Assembly: GCA_964563495.1 (NCBI GenBank)
Contig: CAZLYK010000096.1
Coordinates: 1-19,604 of the forward strand
Length of the DNA: 19,604 nt
Source: CAZLYK01 sp964563495
GTDB taxonomy: Bacteria; Acidobacteriota; Blastocatellia; RBC074
Direction of reading: 5' to 3'
The position numbers were made by a program, and so were the translations under genes. This document shows positions 7,730 through 15,795 of the stretch, one piece after another; the first letter of the stretch is position 1, and each line of letters begins with the position of its first letter. The notes beneath the pieces are model-generated. The model did not search any database. It saw only the letters and a list, made by a program, of their open reading frames with translations, and had not been told where the DNA came from.

Positions 7730-7790
7730 ATAGCCAGGATGAACAAGATTTATGCAGGATTGACAGGACTATGTCTTGTCATCCTTTTAA
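7728..7790. repeat. Palindromic intergenic element, copy 4 (absorbed into the NicO gene)
   Basis: AAATAGCCAGGATGAACAAG and ATTTATGCAGGATTGACAGG, then ACTATGTCTTGTCATCC, align with the palindrome at 17705-17797 position by position (AAATAGACAGGATCGACATG / ATTTAAGCAGGATTTGACAA / GAC..TGTCTTGTCAAATCC). The left half and the central turn are well kept; the right arm decays after about 7785. It overlaps the last two bases of the methyltransferase stop codon. It also contains the ATG (7739) and about 17 codons of the transporter gene. Confidence 0.75.
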
Positions 7791-9955
7791 CGGGATCGGG
7801 TCTGGCCCATCCGCTGGGGCAGTTTTCGATCAATCACTATGCGCGAATTCTGAGCAGCCCGGATCGCATTGAGGTGCGGTATGTCGTCGATCTGGCCGAG
7901 GTCCCGACATTCCAGGAGGCGCGAGTCGCGGATATCGACGTCAGCGGGTCGCTCTCGCGTGAAGAATTAAATGGATATCTGGATCGCGTCACGCCCGGTT
8001 ATCTTTCCAATCTGCTTCTGACAATTGACGGCCGTCCGGCTAGCCTCGAACTGATCGCCAAAGAGATCAGCCTCGTGCCCGGCCAGTCCGGTTCAGCCGC
8101 CATGGGCCTGGCGACGCTACGGATAGTCTTTGATCTGGCGGGGAGGGTTGAATCAACCGGCTCGGCAGTCAGATTTCGCTTTGAAGATCGAAACAATCCA
8201 GACCGTCCCGGCTGGAGAGAGATGGTCCTCATGCCGCTCAATGGTGCATCGATCTTCGACAGTAACTGCTACGGCAGTGGGATGACAGATGAGCTGAAAA
8301 CTTATCCTGAGGACCTGATCACTGCCCCACTCAACGAGCGCTTCGGTGAATGGTCCGCCGTTCGCGGACCGCTTCCGCCCGGAGCCAAACCGTTGACGAT
8401 GCGCGACGGCCGGCCGGTCGTCGCGACCAGGGACCGTTTTGCCGAGCTGATTGCGGCGCCTGAATTGACTCTGCCGGCCATGTTGATAGGGCTGCTCTTC
8501 GCATTCGTCCTGGGCGGGATGCACGCCATGTCGCCGGGCCACGGTAAAGCCATGGTTGGAGCTTATCTGGTTGGGTCTCGCGGCACGGCCGGCCACGCCG
8601 CCTTCCTCGGGTTGACGGTCACGACCACCCACACAATCGGGGTTTTTGCGCTCGGCCTGATCACGCTCCTGGCCTCAAGTTACATCCTACCCGAAAAACT
8701 GTTACCGGTTCTCAGCCTGATCTCCGGCGGACTGATCCTGGCCATCGGTTTGAGCCTGCTGGTTAAACGATTGGACGCCCTACTTGGCGTGACCGCGCAC
8801 GAACACGCGCATAGGCACGATCACGTTCACGGATCTGAAGATTTGTCGCACGGCCATGCCCATCTCCCGCCGGTTGGCGATCATGCGGCGGTCACCTGGC
8901 GCAGCCTGCTCGCGCTCGGGATCTCGGGCGGAATCATGCCTTGCCCTTCCGCACTCGTCATCATGCTCGCGGCGATTTCGCTCGATCGCGTCGGATACGG
9001 ACTGATCCTGATCGTGGCTTTCAGTCTGGGGTTAGCGACCGTTCTGACGGCAGTCGGGCTGGCTTTTGTTTATGCCGGTAAATTGATCAGCTCGATCAAC
9101 GGCGCCGGGCAGTTGATGAGAATCCTGCCGGTGATCAGTTCACTGGTCATCCTGGTGATCGGAGGGACGATCTGCTATCAGGCTTTGCGGGAAAGCGGGA
9201 TTGATCCCGTGGGATTATGGAATGCAGAGTTGGAATCGGCGGCGCCGACATCGGCTCTGGTCATCCTGGGGTGGGGCCTGCTGATAGGGTTGCGGCACGC
9301 GCTGGACACAGACCACCTGGCGGCGGTTTCAGCGATCGTTTGCGAACAAAAGAACCTCTTCAGCTCGCTCCTGATCGGCGGTTTGTGGGGTCTCGGCCAT
9401 ACCATTTCACTAATCATCGCCGGCGTCGGCGTAATTCTGCTCAATTTTAAGATTGACCGTTACGAGAAGGTGCTCGAATTCTGTGTCGCTTTGATGCTGA
9501 TCATTCTCGGGTTAAACGTTCTCTACAAACTCTCACGCGGCCGAAAGATTCACCATCACGTGCACCACCACGGCAAGATTGAGCATGATCATCCACATCT
9601 TCACAATCCTGGAGATCACCCCGCGCGAAAATCGCACGACGGCCTGAAGCTTGGACCCAGGCCGCTGATCATCGGAATGATTCACGGAATGGCCGGCAGC
9701 GCGGCTTTGATGCTCGCTGTCCTCGCGACTATCAAATCGACGGCTGTCGCTTTCGGATACATCGCCATCTTCGGCCTCGGCTCGATCGGCGGGATGATGG
9801 TCATGAGCCTGATCCTCAGCCTGCCGGCCCGGTTGACCGGCGGTTATTTCAATCGTGCTAATTTGGCGGTCCGCGCCCTCGCCGGGGTCTTCAGCCTCGG
9901 GTTTGGACTTTTCCTGGCTTACGAGATAGGGATTAAGGAAGGCCTCCTTCGTTAA
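7739..9955 (+). CDS. Double-NicO-domain nickel/cobalt transporter-like membrane protein
   Basis: This 738-residue protein begins with a signal peptide (1-23, ...LTGSGLA) and a mature N-terminus HPLGQFSINHY. A periplasmic domain runs to about 235. Transporter unit 1 (about 245-480) carries HAMSPGHGK (262-270), a cytoplasmic His-rich loop (353-376) and GGIMPCPSA (397-405), as in RcnA/NicO nickel-cobalt efflux proteins. Unit 2 (about 505-735) carries RHALDTDHLAAV (519-530), close to the HX4DH signature of NiCoT permeases, then GLGHTISL (551-558), a second His-rich loop (605-627) and IHGMAGSAA (648-656). The two units appear to be related halves fused in one chain; the usual RcnA-like protein has only one. 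The gene starts inside a dispersed repeat with no normal Shine-Dalgarno (only AGG next to the ATG), so translation may depend on the upstream gene 9 nt away. Metal and direction of transport are not proven. Confidence 0.85.
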   Translation: MNKIYAGLTGLCLVILLTGSGLAHPLGQFSINHYARILSSPDRIEVRYVVDLAEVPTFQEARVADIDVSGSLSREELNGYLDRVTPGYLSNLLLTIDGRPASLELIAKEISLVPGQSGSAAMGLATLRIVFDLAGRVESTGSAVRFRFEDRNNPDRPGWREMVLMPLNGASIFDSNCYGSGMTDELKTYPEDLITAPLNERFGEWSAVRGPLPPGAKPLTMRDGRPVVATRDRFAELIAAPELTLPAMLIGLLFAFVLGGMHAMSPGHGKAMVGAYLVGSRGTAGHAAFLGLTVTTTHTIGVFALGLITLLASSYILPEKLLPVLSLISGGLILAIGLSLLVKRLDALLGVTAHEHAHRHDHVHGSEDLSHGHAHLPPVGDHAAVTWRSLLALGISGGIMPCPSALVIMLAAISLDRVGYGLILIVAFSLGLATVLTAVGLAFVYAGKLISSINGAGQLMRILPVISSLVILVIGGTICYQALRESGIDPVGLWNAELESAAPTSALVILGWGLLIGLRHALDTDHLAAVSAIVCEQKNLFSSLLIGGLWGLGHTISLIIAGVGVILLNFKIDRYEKVLEFCVALMLIILGLNVLYKLSRGRKIHHHVHHHGKIEHDHPHLHNPGDHPARKSHDGLKLGPRPLIIGMIHGMAGSAALMLAVLATIKSTAVAFGYIAIFGLGSIGGMMVMSLILSLPARLTGGYFNRANLAVRALAGVFSLGFGLFLAYEIGIKEGLLR

Positions 9956-10375
9956 TCCGTCCTCGGTCCGGGAGGTAATGTCGATGGTCATCTCGATCAC
10001 CTCCCGGCCGTCGATTCTGAAAGCGCGCATCCCCGGTTCCGGTTCGAGAGAGACAATCAAATAGATCGCTTGCGGATAGAAAGCCATTTCGATGTCGGTT
10101 GGCGAGGGATAAGCCGCCCCCTCGGGATGCGAGTGATAGATTGCAATCATCGACTCGCTCGAGGCCCGCATCTTTTTAATCGCTTCAAACAACTCATCGG
10201 GGGCGGCAAAATATCTCTTCTCGGGTTGGGACGAATGGTTGAGCAACGGATAACGGTTGAGCGCCAGCCCATCCCGACCGCCGAGCAGCCCGCAGCATTC
10301 TCGCGGCAGGTCTGCAATCGCGTGGGCAACGATCTGATTGTATAAGTCCTGGTTAAGTTTGATTGTGGAATCCAT
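9533..10375 (-). CDS. JAMM/MPN metalloprotease (Mec-like) with antisense C-terminal extension
   Basis: This frame has 280 residues. The first about 135 form a complete JAMM domain: Glu26 (PRECCGLLGG, 24-33), H81-S-H83-P, Ser91 and Asp94 (HxH...SPTD), the zinc-binding set of Mov34/MPN isopeptidases. Prokaryotic relatives such as mycobacterial Mec cleave amino acids or proteins from the C-terminus of ubiquitin-like sulfur carriers. From about residue 142 the frame runs 423 nt antisense to the 3' end of the NicO gene (ending 9955). That part is charged and low-complexity, and its last 30 residues mirror the His-rich codons of the other strand. It is therefore probably not a conserved domain. A TAA exists one frame over, right at the NicO stop codon. 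The gene diverges from metY across a shared promoter region. No ThiS/MoaD or ThiF partner is visible. Confidence 0.8.
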   Translation of the reverse strand: MDSTIKLNQDLYNQIVAHAIADLPRECCGLLGGRDGLALNRYPLLNHSSQPEKRYFAAPDELFEAIKKMRASSESMIAIYHSHPEGAAYPSPTDIEMAFYPQAIYLIVSLEPEPGMRAFRIDGREVIEMTIDITSRTEDGLTKEAFLNPYLVSQEKSKPEAEDPGEGADRQISTIEITAGQPGRQAEDQAHDHHPADRAEAEDGDVSESDSRRFDSREDSEHQSRAAGHSVNHSDDQRPGSKLQAVVRFSRGVISRIVKMWMIMLNLAVVVHVMVNLSAA

Positions 10376-10383
10376 ACGGCCCC

Positions 10384-10389
10384 ATTATA
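10384..10389 (-). promoter_or_regulatory. -10 element of the JAMM gene
   Basis: Read on the minus strand this is a perfect TATAAT, ending 8 nt before the ATG at 10375. A start site 6-7 nt downstream would fall within about 2 nt of the ATG, so the transcript would be leaderless or nearly so. No convincing -35 is seen 16-18 nt upstream. The box lies just beside the metY -35 on the other strand. Confidence 0.5.
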
Positions 10390-10392
10390 GCG

Positions 10393-10422
10393 TTGACAGA
10401 GTCAAGCTGTCTGGCCTAGACT
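10393..10422 (+). promoter_or_regulatory. Promoter of the metY-metX unit
   Basis: TTGACA (10393-10398) and TAGACT (10417-10422) with an 18-nt spacer form a sigma70-like promoter. The predicted start, near 10429, is just upstream of the riboswitch. The -35 lies in a perfect inverted repeat, TTGAC-AGA-GTCAA (10393-10405), and GACAG/CTGTC (10395-10411) gives a second overlapping symmetry. Either could be an operator. Confidence 0.6.
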
Positions 10423-10450
10423 GCGTTTGTTCCTTTGAAAATTTGATTGT

Positions 10451-10503
<53 letters not shown>

Positions 10504-10565
10504 GCTCGGCAAGCTCGCCATACTCCCACGTTCGATCCCTACTTAAAACCACAGGAGAAGACATA

Positions 10566-11882
10566 ATGGCCGACGAGCAAAACCCCGCTTTTCACTTCAA
10601 CACTCTGGCAATACACGGCGGACAGGATCCGGACCCGACGACCAACGCCCGGGCCGTGCCGATCTATCAGACCACTTCATACAACTTCGATGACGCCGAT
10701 CACGCGGCGCGCCTCTTCGCCCTCAAAGAGTTCGGCAATATCTATTCGCGGATTATGAATCCGACGACGGATGTCCTTGAGAAACGCCTTGCGGCGCTCG
10801 AAGGCGGCGCGGCGGCGCTGGCCTTATCGTCCGGACAGGCGGCGGAGACGCTGACCGTCACGACGCTCGCCAGCGCGGGCGACGAGATCGTCTCGACCAC
10901 TTCGCTTTATGGCGGCACATACAACCTCTTCCACTATACGCTGCCGAGGATGGGGATCACCGTCCGTTTTGTTGACGCCGAGGATGAAGCGGGGCTTCGC
11001 GCCGCAATCAACGACAAAACCAAAGCCGTTTACACCGAGACCGTCGGCAATCCCAAGCTGGACATTGTCGATATCGAGATGCTCGCCGGGATCGCCCACG
11101 AAAACGGGCTGCCTTTGATCATCGACAACACCACGCCTTCTCCCGCGCTCTGTCGTCCGATCGAATACGGGGCCGACATCGTCGTCCATTCGCTGACCAA
11201 ATTCATCGGAGGACATGGAACATCCATCGGCGGCGCGATCATCGACGCCGGCAAATTCGACTGGAAAGCCTCCGGACGGTTCCCGGACTTTACCACACCC
11301 GATCCGTCCTACCACGGCCTGGTCTATACCGATGCCTTCGGCCCGCTCGCATTCATCCTCAAAGCCCGGGTTCAGGGGCTGCGTGACATCGGAGCCTGCA
11401 TCTCCCCCTTCAACGCATTCCTCATTCTACAGGGTGCTGAGACGCTGCACCTGAGGATGGAGCGCCATACAGAGAACGCGGTCGAGGTCGCGAAATTCCT
11501 CCAGAGCCACCCGCAGGTCGAATGGGTCAACTTCCCCGGACTCGAATCGAGCCCCTATTACGAGCGAGCCAAAAAGTACCTGCCGAGCGGCGCGGGCGCC
11601 CTGGTCACCTTCAATATTCGCGGCGGGCTGGAGGCCGGCAAGAACTTCATCAATTCGGTCAAGCTGTTCAGCCTGCTGGCGAACATCGGTGACGCCAAAT
11701 CGCTCGTTATCCATCCTGCTTCGACCACCCACTCGCAATTGACCGAGGAAGAACAGGCGACGACCGGCGTCACGCCGGGCCTGATCCGGCTCTCTGTCGG
11801 CATCGAGGATATCCGCGATATCATCGCTGATCTCGACCGCGGCCTGAAAGCAACCACCCAGTCATCGACGGCCAAAGCTTGA
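10566..11882 (+). CDS. metY: O-acetylhomoserine sulfhydrylase MetY
   Basis: This is a 438-residue cytosolic PLP enzyme of the Cys/Met metabolism family. It catalyses O-acetyl-L-homoserine + sulfide to L-homocysteine + acetate (direct sulfhydrylation). N-terminal landmarks are TLAIHGGQDPDPTT (13-26) and VPIYQTTSYNF (31-41), the latter part of the phosphate-binding region. SSGQAAE (88-94) follows, then IIDNTTPSP with Asp187 facing the pyridine nitrogen, and HSLTKFIGGHG with the Schiff-base Lys212. The insertion around FDWKASGRFPDF and the length (about 430) identify MetY rather than the shorter MetZ or MetB. AGGAG (10552-10556) supports the start. Expression is expected to be controlled by SAM through the leader riboswitch. 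A dispersed palindrome begins 2 nt after the stop, between this gene and metX. Confidence 0.95.
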   Translation: MADEQNPAFHFNTLAIHGGQDPDPTTNARAVPIYQTTSYNFDDADHAARLFALKEFGNIYSRIMNPTTDVLEKRLAALEGGAAALALSSGQAAETLTVTTLASAGDEIVSTTSLYGGTYNLFHYTLPRMGITVRFVDAEDEAGLRAAINDKTKAVYTETVGNPKLDIVDIEMLAGIAHENGLPLIIDNTTPSPALCRPIEYGADIVVHSLTKFIGGHGTSIGGAIIDAGKFDWKASGRFPDFTTPDPSYHGLVYTDAFGPLAFILKARVQGLRDIGACISPFNAFLILQGAETLHLRMERHTENAVEVAKFLQSHPQVEWVNFPGLESSPYYERAKKYLPSGAGALVTFNIRGGLEAGKNFINSVKLFSLLANIGDAKSLVIHPASTTHSQLTEEEQATTGVTPGLIRLSVGIEDIRDIIADLDRGLKATTQSSTAKA

Positions 11883-11884
11883 AG

Positions 11885-11968
11885 AAATAGACAGGATTGA
11901 CAGGGTTTTTGCATGATTCGACAAGACAACGTCCGGTTCAATCTTGCATCAACCCTGTTCATTTCCTG
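11885..11968. repeat. Palindromic intergenic element, copy 5 (metY-metX spacer)
   Basis: The left arm AAATAGACAGGATTGACAGG starts 2 nt after the metY stop and continues through GTTTTTGCATGATT and CGACAAGAC. The right arm contains CAATCTTGCATCAACCCTG and ends TTCATTTCC. It has moderate mismatches compared with the copies at 15708 and 17700. It forms the whole metY-metX spacer apart from the last 6 nt before metX, so it may set relative metY/metX expression. Confidence 0.75.
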
Positions 11969-11974
11969 AAGACT

Positions 11975-13096
11975 ATGACGATTTCGATCGAGCCAACCTT
12001 TGAAGGCGATTTCGTCTTCGCGGAAGAAGATCCTTTCGACTTGCTCTCTGGTGGCCGTTTGCAGCCGGTCAGGTTGCGTTATGCGTTGTATGGCCACTTA
12101 ACCGAGGCGCGTGATAACGCGATTCTGGTCTGTCATGCGCTTTCCGGATCTGCTCGAGTCGGGGACTGGTGGCCGCAGTTGTTCGGCGACCGGGGTGTCT
12201 TCGATCTGACGCGTCATTGCATTATCGGGATCAATGTGATCGGCTCGTGTTATGGATCGACCGGCCCGCGGGATATCGACCCCACCACCGGCCGGGCGTA
12301 TGGCGCGGATTTCCCTCTCGTCAATATCCGCGATTGGGTGCAATCGCAAAAGCATCTTCTCGATCATCTGGGCATCGAGCGGCTGTATGGCGTGATCGGC
12401 GGTTCGATCGGCGGGATGCAGGCTCTTCAATGGGCGGTCGATTATCCCGACCGGGTTTCGCGCGCGATCGCGGTTGGAGCCTCGCCATTATCAGCCATGG
12501 GCCTGGCCCTCAATCACCTGCAGCGACAGGCGATTATGGACGATGCCAACTGGAACAACGGCGGCTATTCACCCGAGAATCCGCCCACGGCCGGCCTGGC
12601 ATTGGCGCGCGCCATCGCCATGTGCTCATACAAATCGGCCGAGCTCTTTGCCGAGCGATTCGCGCGCAACCCGAACCGGACCGGCGAAGATCCGTTGCGC
12701 TCTCTCAGCGAGCGATACGATATCGCCGGATATCTCGATTATCAGGGTGAGATTTTCAACCGGCGATTCGACGCCAACTCTTATCTGCTGATCACCAAAG
12801 CCATGGACAACTTCGATCTCGGCCTCGGTTACGAATCGGAGGCGGCGGCGCTCAGAAGGATTCGCGCAAAAGTGCTGCTGGTCGGCATCTCATCCGATTG
12901 GCTCTTCCCCGCCGCCGACGTCAGCGCCTTCTGCGGCCGGATGCGTGAGGCCGGGGTTGGCGCCAACTACTCCGAACTCCAATCAGCCCACGGACACGAC
13001 GGTTTCCTGGCGGACCCCGACGCGCTCGCGCCGCATATCCGCATTGCCTGTCTTGACGAGATAAAATCCGATCGGTATGATAACTGCTTGACTTGA
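11975..13096 (+). CDS. metX: Homoserine O-acetyltransferase MetX
   Basis: This is a 373-residue alpha/beta-hydrolase-fold acyltransferase. It makes O-acetyl-L-homoserine from homoserine and acetyl-CoA, the substrate of the MetY encoded just upstream. The oxyanion region is HALSGSARVGDWW (54-66). NVIGSCYGSTGPRDIDP (87-103) follows, then the nucleophile elbow GGSIGGMQALQW with Ser144. SSDWLFP supplies Asp308 and HGHDGFL His341, completing the triad. I chose ATG 11975 because family proteins start close to FEGDF. A longer in-frame TTG at 11897 would translate the repeat between the genes. The Shine-Dalgarno is weak (GAAG), so translation may be coupled to metY. The last codons overlap the likely promoter of the tRNA-His gene. 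Length is normal. Confidence 0.93.
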   Translation: MTISIEPTFEGDFVFAEEDPFDLLSGGRLQPVRLRYALYGHLTEARDNAILVCHALSGSARVGDWWPQLFGDRGVFDLTRHCIIGINVIGSCYGSTGPRDIDPTTGRAYGADFPLVNIRDWVQSQKHLLDHLGIERLYGVIGGSIGGMQALQWAVDYPDRVSRAIAVGASPLSAMGLALNHLQRQAIMDDANWNNGGYSPENPPTAGLALARAIAMCSYKSAELFAERFARNPNRTGEDPLRSLSERYDIAGYLDYQGEIFNRRFDANSYLLITKAMDNFDLGLGYESEAAALRRIRAKVLLVGISSDWLFPAADVSAFCGRMREAGVGANYSELQSAHGHDGFLADPDALAPHIRIACLDEIKSDRYDNCLT

Positions 13097-13115
13097 ACGA
13101 CAGAATATCTATAGA
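13088..13115 (+). promoter_or_regulatory. Probable tRNA-His promoter
   Basis: TTGACT (13088-13093) and TATAGA (13110-13115) with a 16-nt spacer place transcription start near 13122, about 14 nt before the tRNA. The -35 box is made from the last two codons of metX (TTG ACT), directly before its TGA stop. Confidence 0.45.
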
Positions 13116-13135
13116 CAGTTATCGATCAGATATGC

Positions 13136-13211
<76 letters not shown>

Positions 13212-13287
13212 TTCCTATCTAAGCAGATCTCCCGCCAGCCAGAGTTCCGCCAATCTATTCTCAAGCGCTCCTTAACGAAGATTGATG

Positions 13288-13356
13288 CTGGGAGCGCAGG
13301 CGTCCCGCCTGCGCTTACGTATCAGGAAGGCGCAGGCGGGACGCCTGCACTCCCGG
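13288..13356. repeat. GC-rich inverted repeat (second repeat family)
   Basis: Two arms, CTGGGAGCGCAGGCGTCCCG then CCTGCGC (13288-13314), and GCGCAGGCGGGACGCCTGCA then CTCCCGG (13330-13356), are inverse complements with few mismatches around a 15-nt loop. Each arm is itself nearly self-complementary (GCAGGCG TCC CGCCTGC), so it can fold as one long hairpin or as two small ones. It lies between tRNA-His and the ABC exporter. GAGCGCAGGCGTCCCGCC-type repeats are, to my knowledge, widespread in such environmental genomes and are often mis-translated as AGVPPAL or GGTPALP. Confidence 0.7.
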
Positions 13357-13387
13357 GAATATTATTTGTCTACGCGGAGGGAAATAA

Positions 13388-15241
<1,854 letters not shown>

Positions 15242-15266
15242 ATAGCCGGAACTCAAGGAGGCCCCA

Positions 15267-15704
15267 ATGAGCGAGAACACACAGAACTATTCCAATCACG
15301 TACGCTGGCACCCGCTCTACCATTTCATACTCTTCCCGATCCTCTTGATCCATTTCATCTGGTCGATCGTACGATTGTACCAATCGCCGGACGCCGACCA
15401 CGCCGAGCAACTTCTGCTCGCTTTCGGATTGTTGCTTATGTTGCTGATCGTCCGGATCAACCCGCTCAGGGTTCAGGATCGTTTGATCAGATTGGAAGAG
15501 CGGCTGCGGTTTCATCAGCTACTGCCGGCTGACCTGGCCGCCCGGGCAAGCGCTTTGCCGGAAAGCTTCATCGTCGCCCTCCGATTCGCTTCGGACGAAG
15601 AACTGCCCGAGCTCGTCCGGCAAACGGTCGATGGCAAGTTCTCCAAGCCCGATGAAATCAAGCGGGGGATCAAAAACTGGCGGGGAGATTATTTCCGCGT
15701 TTGA
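15267..15704 (+). CDS. DUF6526-like small membrane protein
   Basis: This 145-residue protein has two hydrophobic helices (about 17-37 and 48-63). They are followed by a cytosolic tail with the conserved motif RINPLRVQDRLIRLEERLRF and a C-terminus ending in KSDEIK-like (KPDEIKRGIKNWRGDYFRV). This resembles the uncharacterised DUF6526 family; no function is known. AAGGAGG (15255-15261) is a near-ideal Shine-Dalgarno 5 nt before the ATG. It is probably co-transcribed with the ABC exporter. The stop is followed 3 nt later by the palindromic element that separates it from a convergent gene. Confidence 0.8.
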   Translation: MSENTQNYSNHVRWHPLYHFILFPILLIHFIWSIVRLYQSPDADHAEQLLLAFGLLLMLLIVRINPLRVQDRLIRLEERLRFHQLLPADLAARASALPESFIVALRFASDEELPELVRQTVDGKFSKPDEIKRGIKNWRGDYFRV

Positions 15705-15707
15705 GAG

Positions 15708-15795
15708 AATAGACAGGATTGACAGGATTTCTGCAGGATTTGACCAGACATAAATCTAATCAAATCCTGCAGAAATCCTCTCAATCCTGTCTATT
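15708..15795. repeat. Palindromic intergenic element, copy 6 (full, between convergent genes)
   Basis: The left arm (15708-15743) begins AATAGACAGGATTGACAGGA. The right arm (15760-15795) is its inverse complement over 36 bp with one mismatch, with a 16-nt loop between. It starts 3 nt after the + strand stop (15704) and overlaps the last four codons and the stop of the - strand gene (15781-). Transcribed from either side it gives a long hairpin ending in A/T-rich sequence, so it is well placed to be a bidirectional terminator. Confidence 0.9.

Noticed and set aside
10824..11315. 163-codon antisense frame opposite metY
   Set aside because: It is a shadow of a strongly conserved enzyme gene, with no independent support.
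11897..11974. TTG-initiated longer form of MetX
   Set aside because: The extra 26 residues translate the palindromic element; family members start near the conserved FEGDF, and ATG 11975 gives normal length.
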